A stretch of DNA of 64,000 bases from NCBI GenBank assembly GCA_020638875.1, contig JACKHS010000007.1, positions 121,372 to 185,371 of the forward strand. The letters run 5' to 3'. The notes under the pieces are model-generated. The model was not told the origin of the DNA, made no database searches, and worked only from the letters and a program-made list of their open reading frames with translations. The DNA comes from Planctomycetota bacterium. GTDB lineage: Bacteria; Planctomycetota; UBA1135; GCA-002686595. Made by a program: the position numbers and the translations under genes. Of the stretch, positions 49,816 through 57,759 are shown one piece after another; position 1 is the first letter of the stretch; the number at the start of each line of letters is the position of its first letter.

Positions 49816-52800
49816 GCGCGGAGTCGAGCTCCGCGGTCGACCGGCTGATCGGCTTCTGCCTCGGCAACAAGCTGGTCGTCGGCCTGCTGACGCTGCTGGC
49901 CGTGGTCGCCGGGCTGCGCGTCGCGCCCTTCCCGTGGGACCTCGGGGACCTGCCACGCGACCCGGTGCCCGTCGACGCGATCCCCGACACCGGTGAGAAC
50001 CAGCAGATCGTCTTCACCGCGTGGCCCGGGCGCTCGCCGCAGGACGTCGAGGACCAGGTCACCTACCCGCTGACGGTCGCGCTGCTCGGCGTGCCGGGCG
50101 TGACGAGCATCCGCAGCTCGTCGATGTTCGGCGTCTCGTCCATCTTCGTCGTCTTCGACGAGTCGGTCGAGTTCTACTGGTCGCGCAGCCGCCTGGTGGA
50201 GAAGCTCGCGAGCCTCCCGAGCGGCACGCTGCCCGACGGCGTGCAGCCCGCGCTCGGGCCCGACGCGACGCCGCTCGGGCAGGTGCTGTGGTACACGCTC
50301 GAGGGCCGCGACGAGGACGGCCGCCCGACCGGCGGCTGGGACCTCGACGAGCTGCGCAGCGCGCAGGACTGGTACGTGCGCTACGCGCTGGCGAGCGTCG
50401 AGGGCGTGGCCGAGGTGGCCTCCATCGGCGGGCACGTGCGCGAGTACCAGATCGACGTCGACCCCGACGCGATGCGCGCGCACGGCGTGATGCTGCACGA
50501 CATCTTCCGCGCGGTGCAGGCCTCGAACGTGGACGTCGGCGCGCGCACGATCGAGCTGAACCAGGTCGAGTACGTCGTGCGCGGCCTGGGGTTCCTGAAG
50601 TCCGTCGAGGACCTCGAGGCGATCGTCGTGGCCGAGCGCGAGGACGTGCCCATCACGATCGGGCAGCTCGCGCGCGTGGGCCTGGGGCCCGCGCTGCGCC
50701 GCGGCGCGCTCGACAAGGACGGCGCGGAGGCCGTCGGCGGCGTCGTCGTCGTGCGCTACGGCGCGAACCCGCTCGCGGTCATCGAGGGCGTGAGGCACAA
50801 GCTCGCGGAGATCGCGCCCGGCATGCCGAGCAAGGTGCTCGAGGACGGCCGGACCTCGCGCCTGGTCGCGGTGCCGTTCTACGACCGCAGCGGCCTGATC
50901 CACGAGACGCTGGGCACGCTGGGCGACGCGCTCGAGCTCGAGGTGCTCGTCACGCTCGTCGTGGTGCTCGTGATGGTCGGGCACCTGCGCAGCGCCGGCC
51001 TGATCGCGGGGCTGCTGCCCCTCGCGGTGCTGCTGTGCTTCGTGGCGATGAAGGCGTTCCGCGTGGACGCGAACATCGTCGCCCTGTCCGGCATCGCCAT
51101 CGCCATCGGCACGATGGTGGACATGGGCATCGTGCTCACGGAGAGCATCCTCGGGCACCTGACGCCCGGGGAGGCGCCGCGCGAGCGCCTGGCCAGCATC
51201 CGCCGCGGCGCGGCGGAGGTCGGCGGCGCCGTGTTGACGGCGGTGCTCACGACCGTGGTGGGCTTCCTGCCGGTGTTCACGATGGTGGGCGCGGAGGGCA
51301 AGCTCTTCCGCCCGCTGGCCTTCACCAAGACGTTCGCGCTGATCGCCTCGATCCTCGTGGCGCTGGTCGTGCTGCCGGCCGCCGCGCACGTGCTGCTGCG
51401 CGAGGGGCGCCGGGTGCGCGGCGCGCTCGCTGCCCTGCGCGCGGGGGCGCTCGTCGCGCTGGGCGTGGTGGTCGGCGCGCTTTGGCGCGTCGAGGCCGGC
51501 GTGGCGCTCGCGATCGTCGGGCTCTGGCCGGCGCTGACCGGGCTCCTGCCAGAGCGCGCGCGCGGCGTCGTGCAGCGCGCCGCGGCCCTGCTCGTGGCGC
51601 TCGCCGTCGCCGTGTTCCTCGCGGGGCGCTGGGAGCCGCTCGGACCCGGCCACGAGCTCGGCAACGTCGCCTTCACCGTCGGCGTGCTGGGCGGCGTGCT
51701 GCTGCTGTTCCAGGCCATCGTCTGGGTCTACGAGCCGGTGTTGGGGTGGTGCCTGCGGCACAAGCTGCTGTTCCTCTCCCTGCCGGCGCTGATCACCGTG
51801 CTCGGGCTGTGCGCCTGGCGCGGCTTCGACGCGCTCGCCGGGCCCGCGGCCGCGCCGCTCGCGCGCGCGGCGAACGTCGTCCGCGCCGCGCTGCCGGGCG
51901 CGTGGGTCGGCGAGGGCGCGCTCACCGCGGCGGACGTCGAGGCCTGGGGGCCCTGGGCCGCGCTCGAGCGCACCTTCCCCGGCCTCGGCCAGGAGTTCAT
52001 GCCCGCGCTGGACGAGGGCTCGTTCCTGCTCATGCCGGTCACGATGGCGCACGCGTCGATCAGCGAGGCGCTCGACCTCCTGCAGCAGCAGGACCTGCGC
52101 ATCCGCGCGATCCCGGAGGTCGACCAGGTGGTCGGCAAGATCGGCCGCGCCGAGAGCCCGCTCGACCCCGCGCCGGTGTCGATGGTCGAGACGGTCATCA
52201 CCTACCTGCCCGAGTACCGCCAGGACGAGGCCGGTCGCCGCCTGAGCTTCCGCTGGGACGACGCGAGCGGCGCGTTCGCGCGCGACGCGCACGGCGAGCT
52301 GATCCCCGACGAGGACGGCCGGCCGTTCCGCCAGTGGCGCGACGAGGTCCGCTCGCCGCGCGACATCTGGGACCGCATCGAGGCCGCCGCGCGCGTGCCC
52401 GGCATGACCACCGCGTCGAGGCTCCAGCCGATCGAGACGCGGCGCATCATGCTGCAGACCGGCATGCGCGCCCCGATGGGCATCAAGGTGTACGGGCCCG
52501 ACCTCGAGACGATCGAGGAGGTCGCGCTCGAGCTCGAGGCGCTGCTGAAGGAGGTGCCCGCCGTGCGGGCGGAGACGGTGCTCGCCGACCGCGTGATCGG
52601 CAAGCCCTACCTGGAGCTCGAGATCGACCGCGAGGCCATCGCGCGGCACGGCCTGTCCGTGCGCGCCGTGCAGGACGTGATCGAGGTCGCGGTGGGCGGC
52701 CGCCCCTTGACGCGCACCGTCGAGGGGCGCGAGCGCTACCCCGTGCGCGTGCGCTACCCGCGCGAGCGGCGCGACAGCCCCGAGGAGCTCGCGAACGTGC

Positions 52801-53705
52801 TCATCGCCGGGCCGGGCGGGGCGCAGGTGCCGCTCGGGCAGCTCGCCGACCTGCGCTACACGCGCGGGCCGCAGGTCATCAAGAGCGAGGACACCTTCCT
52901 CACCGCGTACGTGCTCTTCGACAAGCGCCCCGAGGTGGCCGAGGTCGACGCGGTCGAGGACGCGCGGGCCTTCCTCGAGGCGCGCCGCGCGAGCGGCGAG
53001 CTCGTGCTCCCCGAGGGCGTCTCGTACCGCTTCGCGGGCAACTACGAGAACCAGGTGCGCGCCACCGCCACCCTGCGCGTCGTGCTCCCGCTGGCGCTGC
53101 TGCTGATCTTCCTGCTGCTCTACCTGCAGTTCCGCTCGACGCTCACCACCGGCATCGTCTTCTCGGGCGTCTTCGTCGCGTGGTCGGGCGGGTTCCTGAT
53201 GCTGTGGCTCTACGGCCAGGGCTGGTTCCTCGACGGCGCGCCCTTCGGCGTCGACCTGCGCGAGCTCTTCGGCGTGCGGCCCTACAACCTGTCGGTCGCC
53301 GTGTGGGTGGGCTTCCTCGCGCTCTTCGGCATCGCCTCCGACGACGGCGTGGTCATGGCGACCTACCTCGACCAGAGCTTCGCCCGCGCGCGCCCCGCCG
53401 ACCGCGCCGCGATCCGCGCCGCCGTCGTGCGCGCGGGCAAGCGCCGCATCCGCCCCTGCCTGATGACCACCGCGACGACGCTGCTCGCGCTGCTGCCGGT
53501 GCTCACGTCGAAGGGCCGCGGCAGCGACGTGATGATCCCGATGGCCATCCCGTCGATCGGCGGCATGACCGTCGAGCTCGTGACGCTCTTCGTCGTGCCG
53601 GTGCTGTACTCGCTCGTGCAAGAGCTGCGGCTGCGCCGCGCCGGTCCGCCGCCTCCGTCCGGCGAGGACTCCGCCGAGAGCGGTGCGCCTCGCATGTCCC
53701 CGTGA
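49812..53705 (+). CDS. cusA: CusA-type heavy-metal efflux RND pump
   Basis: A 1297-residue RND transporter (E. coli CusA is 1047). The proton-relay region IAIAIGTMVDMGIVLTE carries Asp437, and the second-half helix reads GIASDDGVVMATYLDQ. The three methionines that bind Cu(I)/Ag(I) in CusA have counterparts: Met741/Met745 in LLMPVTMAH, Met791 in SMVET and Met880 in RRIMLQTG. The extra length comes partly from an insertion of about 140 residues (530-670) with added transmembrane helices. It exports copper or silver from periplasm or cytoplasm through the tripartite complex. The start overlaps cusB by four bases. Confidence 0.93.
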   Translation: MSAESSSAVDRLIGFCLGNKLVVGLLTLLAVVAGLRVAPFPWDLGDLPRDPVPVDAIPDTGENQQIVFTAWPGRSPQDVEDQVTYPLTVALLGVPGVTSIRSSSMFGVSSIFVVFDESVEFYWSRSRLVEKLASLPSGTLPDGVQPALGPDATPLGQVLWYTLEGRDEDGRPTGGWDLDELRSAQDWYVRYALASVEGVAEVASIGGHVREYQIDVDPDAMRAHGVMLHDIFRAVQASNVDVGARTIELNQVEYVVRGLGFLKSVEDLEAIVVAEREDVPITIGQLARVGLGPALRRGALDKDGAEAVGGVVVVRYGANPLAVIEGVRHKLAEIAPGMPSKVLEDGRTSRLVAVPFYDRSGLIHETLGTLGDALELEVLVTLVVVLVMVGHLRSAGLIAGLLPLAVLLCFVAMKAFRVDANIVALSGIAIAIGTMVDMGIVLTESILGHLTPGEAPRERLASIRRGAAEVGGAVLTAVLTTVVGFLPVFTMVGAEGKLFRPLAFTKTFALIASILVALVVLPAAAHVLLREGRRVRGALAALRAGALVALGVVVGALWRVEAGVALAIVGLWPALTGLLPERARGVVQRAAALLVALAVAVFLAGRWEPLGPGHELGNVAFTVGVLGGVLLLFQAIVWVYEPVLGWCLRHKLLFLSLPALITVLGLCAWRGFDALAGPAAAPLARAANVVRAALPGAWVGEGALTAADVEAWGPWAALERTFPGLGQEFMPALDEGSFLLMPVTMAHASISEALDLLQQQDLRIRAIPEVDQVVGKIGRAESPLDPAPVSMVETVITYLPEYRQDEAGRRLSFRWDDASGAFARDAHGELIPDEDGRPFRQWRDEVRSPRDIWDRIEAAARVPGMTTASRLQPIETRRIMLQTGMRAPMGIKVYGPDLETIEEVALELEALLKEVPAVRAETVLADRVIGKPYLELEIDREAIARHGLSVRAVQDVIEVAVGGRPLTRTVEGRERYPVRVRYPRERRDSPEELANVLIAGPGGAQVPLGQLADLRYTRGPQVIKSEDTFLTAYVLFDKRPEVAEVDAVEDARAFLEARRASGELVLPEGVSYRFAGNYENQVRATATLRVVLPLALLLIFLLLYLQFRSTLTTGIVFSGVFVAWSGGFLMLWLYGQGWFLDGAPFGVDLRELFGVRPYNLSVAVWVGFLALFGIASDDGVVMATYLDQSFARARPADRAAIRAAVVRAGKRRIRPCLMTTATTLLALLPVLTSKGRGSDVMIPMAIPSIGGMTVELVTLFVVPVLYSLVQELRLRRAGPPPPSGEDSAESGAPRMSP

Positions 53706-53726
53706 CCCCCTGTCTCCAACTCTGCC

Positions 53727-54434
53727 ATGCACCGCATCACCACGATCCTCCTGCTCCTCTCCAGCCTGGTCGGCCTCTCCGCGGCCGCGATCCAGGAGCC
53801 CGCGCCCGCCCAGGAACCCGAGGCGCCCTTCACAGGCGACGCCTACTCGCTGGCGACCTGCCCCGTGAGCGGCGAGCCGCTCGGCGGGATGGGTGACCCC
53901 GTGCGCGTCGAGCTCGAGGGGCGCGCGCTGCTCGTCTGCTGCAAGGGCTGCGTCAAGAAGCTCCAGACCGAGCCGACCAAGTACCTCGGCGCCGTCGACG
54001 AGGAGCTCACGCGTCAGCAACGGGCCTACTACCCGCTCGACACCTGCCTGGTCAGCGGCAAGTCGCTGACCAAGGACGGCAAGGACGTCGCCGTGGAGGG
54101 CATCGTCCTGAACCGCCTGTTCCGCGTCTGCTGCAACAAATGCCTGGACCAGGTGCGCGCCCACCCGAAGACGTACTTCGAGACGCTCGACGCGAGCGTC
54201 GCGAAGGCCCAGCGCCCGACCTATCCGCTGACGGCCTGCATCACGAACGCCAAGAGCCCGCTGGGGGCGATGGGGGAGCCCGTCGAGCGCGTCGTCGGCA
54301 ACCGGCTGGTGCGCTTCTGCTGCGAGGGTTGCCTGCCGAAGTTCGACGAGGACGTCGCCGGCCACCTCGCGCGACTCGACACGGCCTGGGAGGAGCAACG
54401 CGCCAGGCAGGCCGCCGAGGCGGAGAAGGAGTGA
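53727..54434 (+). CDS. Exported protein with three tandem YHS-like metal-binding repeats
   Basis: A 235-residue exported protein (signal peptide ending near SAAA, residue 20) with three similar units of about 50 residues: YSLATCPVSGEPL...CCKGC, YPLDTCLVSGKSL...CCNKC and YPLTACITNAKSP...CCEGC. Each has an early Cys and a late CCxxC-type pair, giving four cysteines per unit, like TRASH/YHS domains. The third has lost the SG of the first motif. It lies 21 bases after cusA, so it is probably a periplasmic copper/silver buffer or chaperone for the efflux system. The role is inferred from context. Confidence 0.8.
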   Translation: MHRITTILLLLSSLVGLSAAAIQEPAPAQEPEAPFTGDAYSLATCPVSGEPLGGMGDPVRVELEGRALLVCCKGCVKKLQTEPTKYLGAVDEELTRQQRAYYPLDTCLVSGKSLTKDGKDVAVEGIVLNRLFRVCCNKCLDQVRAHPKTYFETLDASVAKAQRPTYPLTACITNAKSPLGAMGEPVERVVGNRLVRFCCEGCLPKFDEDVAGHLARLDTAWEEQRARQAAEAEKE

Positions 54435-54449
54435 GCTCCCGCTCCGCGT

Positions 54450-54473
54450 GCGCCCGGGCTGGACCCCGGGCGC
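54450..54473. terminator. Bidirectional hairpin between convergent genes
   Basis: Perfect 9-base arms (GCGCCCGGG / CCCGGGCGC) around a six-base loop, midway between the ends of the triple-YHS gene and the EamA gene. It has no U tract; position suggests a shared terminator. Confidence 0.5.
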
Positions 54474-54501
54474 GTGCCGCCGCGTGACCCGGCACCACCG
54501 C

Positions 54502-55554
54502 TCACGTCTCGTGCGCGTGGCGGTGGTGCAGGTCGGGCCAGTGCGGGTGGCGGTGCGACCGCCGCCCGTGCTCGTGCTCGTGCGTGTGGCGGTGATGGGG
54601 CGGGAGCCCGTCGTGGACGTGGTCGTGGTGGCCGTCGTCGTGGCGATGCGCGTGCGTGTGTCGCAGCGGCTCGTGCACGTGCTCGTGGTCGTGGCCGTCG
54701 AGCGCGAGCAGCGCCAGCGCGAGGACCAGCACGAGGAAGGCGACGCCCTGCAGCGGGCTCAGGTCCTCGCCGAGCCAGAGCACCGCCAGCGCGACGCCGA
54801 AGAAGGGCGCGGTGGCGAAGACCATCTGCGAGCGCGTGGCGCCCAGCACGTGCGCGGAGGAGATGTAGAGCACGATGCTCGCGCCGTAGGCGAGCGTCCC
54901 GACGCCGAGGGCGACGAGCCACGACGCCGACGGCGCCTCGTGCGTGAGCGCGAGCCCGATGGCGAGGTTCGTCGCCCCGGCGGCGAGGCCCTTCCAGAAC
55001 GTGCTCTGCACGGGCGTGATGCCGTCGATCAGCGCGGTCAGGTTGTTGTCCAGGCCCCAGCACAGGGCGGCGGCGGCGACGAGCAGCGCGCCGACCAGGT
55101 TCGGGCGCCCGCCCTCGAGGCTCAGCAGCAGCCCGGCCGCGAGCACGCCCGCGTTGCCGGCCCAGGCCCAGCGGCCCAGGTGCTCGCGGAACAACAGCAC
55201 GCCCAGCACCGCGGTCGCCGTCGTCTCGAGGTTGAGCAGCATCGACACCGACGCCGAGCGCGCCAGCTCGAGGCCCGCCAGCAGCAGCAGCGGACCGAGC
55301 ACGCCGCCGAAGACCACCGCGCCCAGGAGCCGCAGCCGGTTGCGCGCGTCGCGCGGCAGGCCCAGGCGCGCGCCGTGGCGCGGCCCGCGCAGCAGCGCCG
55401 GCACGAGGCCGAGCGCCGCGCCCGCGTAGAACAGCCCCGCGAGCACCTGCGGCGGCACGTCCGCGAGCAGGCGCTTCGACAGCGGCGTGGCCGCGCCGAA
55501 CAGCGCCGCGGCCAGGAGGCCCTGCGCGAGGCCGCGGCGCCAGTCCGTGCTCAC
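54502..55554 (-). CDS. EamA/DMT family transporter with His-rich C-terminal tail
   Basis: A 350-residue protein with about ten transmembrane helices in two EamA repeats (AALFGAATPLSKRLL and AALCWGLDNNLTALI begin the halves). The C-terminal 60 residues hold more than twenty histidines in HDHEH, HTHAHRHDDGHHDHVHD and similar runs, a likely metal-binding tail. DMT transporters move small metabolites, and His-rich tails are usual in metal carriers. Together with the adjacent copper cluster (convergent, 67-base gap) this suggests a metal-related role, but the substrate is not determined. The start is a GTG at 55554. Confidence 0.85.
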   Translation of the reverse strand: MSTDWRRGLAQGLLAAALFGAATPLSKRLLADVPPQVLAGLFYAGAALGLVPALLRGPRHGARLGLPRDARNRLRLLGAVVFGGVLGPLLLLAGLELARSASVSMLLNLETTATAVLGVLLFREHLGRWAWAGNAGVLAAGLLLSLEGGRPNLVGALLVAAAALCWGLDNNLTALIDGITPVQSTFWKGLAAGATNLAIGLALTHEAPSASWLVALGVGTLAYGASIVLYISSAHVLGATRSQMVFATAPFFGVALAVLWLGEDLSPLQGVAFLVLVLALALLALDGHDHEHVHEPLRHTHAHRHDDGHHDHVHDGLPPHHRHTHEHEHGRRSHRHPHWPDLHHRHAHET

Positions 55555-55586
55555 GAGCGGTGCCGAGGGTCGGGACGCCGCGCGCC

Positions 55587-56042
55587 TCAGTCCTTCAGGA
55601 ACTCCATCGCCCCCTCCGGCAGGAGGTAGACGATCAGCATCGTGCCGCCGCGCACTTCGGGCACGTGCACGGAGTCGGGCGGCATCACCACCCAGCCGTT
55701 CGTGCAGCCCTCGAAGCTCGGCGCGCCCTCGAGCGCGACGCAGTAGTTGACCTCGCCCTGCGGGTGACGGTGCCGCGGGCCGGCGCCGTTCATGTGCACC
55801 GTGTCGATCGAGAAGCCGAGGCTCGCCTCGCTCGGCTTGGCGGCGCGGCTCCAGCGCACGGGCAGCTCGCCGCGGTCGCAGATCGCGCCCTCCTCGAGCA
55901 GGCGCACGAGGTCGGCCGCGACGGCGCGGCCCGCCGCGCTCGCGGGGTCGAGGCGCGCGTTCAACGTCGCGACGGCGGCGGCGGGGTCGGTGAGGTCGAG
56001 GCCCTGGGCGGCCTCGAGCAGCGGGCGGAAGGTGTCGAGCAT
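55587..56042 (-). CDS. DUF4863 family cupin-like protein (PnbB type)
   Basis: A 151-residue protein of the DUF4863 family. A helical N-terminus is followed by a cupin-like barrel with FSIDTVHMNGAGPRHRHPQGEVNY (His-rich metal site) and WVVMPPDSVHVPEV. One member, PnbB, is a 4-hydroxylaminobenzoate lyase; most are uncharacterised, so only the fold is claimed. It follows the GT-C gene by 19 bases and precedes the EamA gene by 32, on the same strand. Confidence 0.7.
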   Translation of the reverse strand: MLDTFRPLLEAAQGLDLTDPAAAVATLNARLDPASAAGRAVAADLVRLLEEGAICDRGELPVRWSRAAKPSEASLGFSIDTVHMNGAGPRHRHPQGEVNYCVALEGAPSFEGCTNGWVVMPPDSVHVPEVRGGTMLIVYLLPEGAMEFLKD

Positions 56043-56061
56043 CGTGAGGGTGGGGCTGGGG

Positions 56062-57657
56062 TCACTCCCAGCGATGGTAGCGCAGGAGGCGTAGCTCGAT
56101 GTGCTCGCCCGGCAGGTCCGCGAGTCCGTCCTCGGGGAGCACCGGGTAGGGCTCGAGGGTCACGCGCTTGGAGAGCGGGTTGTGGTTCCAGCCGCCGGGC
56201 AGGCCGTAGTCCGGCGGTGCGCCCGCCGGCACCAGCACGCTGCCGAGGTACGTCGGGTGCCGGTCCTCGAAGAAGGTCTCCGGCACGCGCACGTCGTGTC
56301 CCGGCGAGGACTTGGCCAGCGGCTCCGCACCCGCGATCACCGAAGGCGTCACCAGCCCGTAGAGGTCGAAGAGCTCGAGCTCCGAGTAGTAGCCGATCGC
56401 GCCGATCGCGCCCGCGACGTAGGTCTCGCCCGGCTGCGTCACGCGGCCGAGGGCGCGGCCCTGCACGGTCCACTGCCGGGCGCGCTGGTACATCGCGTCG
56501 TGCATCTCGATCTCGCTCTGCCACTCGTCGCGGTCCTGGCGGAAGCGGAAGCGCTCGCGCATCGACGCGGGCACGACGTTGTGATCGAAGCAACCGAGCG
56601 CGCCGACCGCGCACAGCGCGAGCGCGATGCCTGTGAGCGGGACACGTCCGCCGCCGCGCGCGAAGCGCGCCCACGCCGCGGCGACGAGCAGCGCGAGGAA
56701 GGGCACCGACGGGAACAGGAAGCGCCCCATGGGCATGAAGTCTCCGCCGACCCAGATGCCGTAGGCCCACGTGCCGAGTACGACGCCGACGGCGGGCAGC
56801 CACAGGCCGAGCTGCACCGCCGGCCAGCGCCGCGCCGCGCTCGCCAGCGCGACGAGCACGGTCGGCACGGTCAGCACGTACGCCCCGAGGTACTGCAGGC
56901 CGCGTACCAGGCGGTAGGTGGAGAAGCCGGCCTTCACGCGCGCGGTGTTCGGCAGCCAGTCGCCGTAGTAGCCGTGGCGCCAGACGACGTGCGCGCCGAC
57001 GACGGCGAAGAGCACGAGCGTCGCCTGCGTCAGCGCGCGGCAGAGCTCGCGCTTGCGGCCGCCGAGCGCCCACACGAGCCCGCCCGCGCCGAGCAGCATC
57101 AGCGCCCACACCGCGCCGTCGGCGCGCACGAGCCCGGCGAGCGCCGCGAACGCGCCGGCCTGCCAGCCGCGCGGGCGTTCGGGGTCGCCGAAGAGCCGCT
57201 CCCAGACGCCGAAGACGAACAGCGCCGTCGGCATCGTCGCCAGACCGCCCGTGGCCCACAGCGCGAACGGCGGCAGCGTGGCGAGGAACAGACCCGTCAG
57301 CGCCGTGCCGAGCGCGTCGAGGTCGAGGCGCCGGCGCGCGGCGGCGGTGACCCACACGACGAGGCCCGCGCCGCACAGCGCCGAGCTCCAGCGCGCGGCG
57401 AGCGGCACGTCGAGGCCGAGCTTCTCGAAGAGCGCGAGCCACACGACCCACAGGAAGTTCGAGTAGCCTTCGACCGGCGCGCCGAGCGTGAGGTTGTAGC
57501 GCAGGCCCTCGCCGGCGGCGAGGTGCTTCGAGTAGCGGAACGAGATGAACGCGTCGTCGCAGAGGAACGCGAGCTTCCAGGCGAGCAGCGCGTAGGCGAC
57601 GAGCGCGGGCAGCGCGAGCAGCCAGGTGGCGGGGCGGCGCGGGGCGGCGACGGTCAT
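56062..57657 (-). CDS. GT-C family membrane glycosyltransferase (AftB-like)
   Basis: A 531-residue protein with about ten transmembrane helices. The first loop contains LCDDAFISFRYSKHLAAGEG and APVEGYSNFLWVVWL, a pattern shared with arabinofuranosyltransferase-like and related GT-C proteins, where the Asp pair is catalytic. A soluble C-terminal region of about 150 residues follows the last helices. It likely transfers a lipid-linked sugar in the envelope. Its TACTCT box faces the divergent GT-C-like gene at 57760. Confidence 0.82.
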   Translation of the reverse strand: MTVAAPRRPATWLLALPALVAYALLAWKLAFLCDDAFISFRYSKHLAAGEGLRYNLTLGAPVEGYSNFLWVVWLALFEKLGLDVPLAARWSSALCGAGLVVWVTAAARRRLDLDALGTALTGLFLATLPPFALWATGGLATMPTALFVFGVWERLFGDPERPRGWQAGAFAALAGLVRADGAVWALMLLGAGGLVWALGGRKRELCRALTQATLVLFAVVGAHVVWRHGYYGDWLPNTARVKAGFSTYRLVRGLQYLGAYVLTVPTVLVALASAARRWPAVQLGLWLPAVGVVLGTWAYGIWVGGDFMPMGRFLFPSVPFLALLVAAAWARFARGGGRVPLTGIALALCAVGALGCFDHNVVPASMRERFRFRQDRDEWQSEIEMHDAMYQRARQWTVQGRALGRVTQPGETYVAGAIGAIGYYSELELFDLYGLVTPSVIAGAEPLAKSSPGHDVRVPETFFEDRHPTYLGSVLVPAGAPPDYGLPGGWNHNPLSKRVTLEPYPVLPEDGLADLPGEHIELRLLRYHRWE

Positions 57658-57664
57658 GGGGGAG

Positions 57665-57670
57665 AGAGTA
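57665..57670 (-). promoter_or_regulatory. TACTCT box, predicted leaderless start
   Basis: TACTCT on the minus strand ends 7 bases before the ATG at 57657. Confidence 0.45.
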
Positions 57671-57747
57671 GTCTCCGCGCGGCCTTCGATGTAGGCGCGG
57701 CGCGCGCGGCGAGCGGGAATTGGCGGGACTCGCCCGGCCACCGAGCG

Positions 57748-57753
57748 TAGGCT
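57748..57753 (+). promoter_or_regulatory. TAGGCT box, predicted leaderless start
   Basis: TAGGCT ends 6 bases before the ATG at 57760. With the box at 57665-57670 it forms a divergent promoter pair in a 102-base gap. Confidence 0.5.
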
Positions 57754-57759
57754 CCCGGC

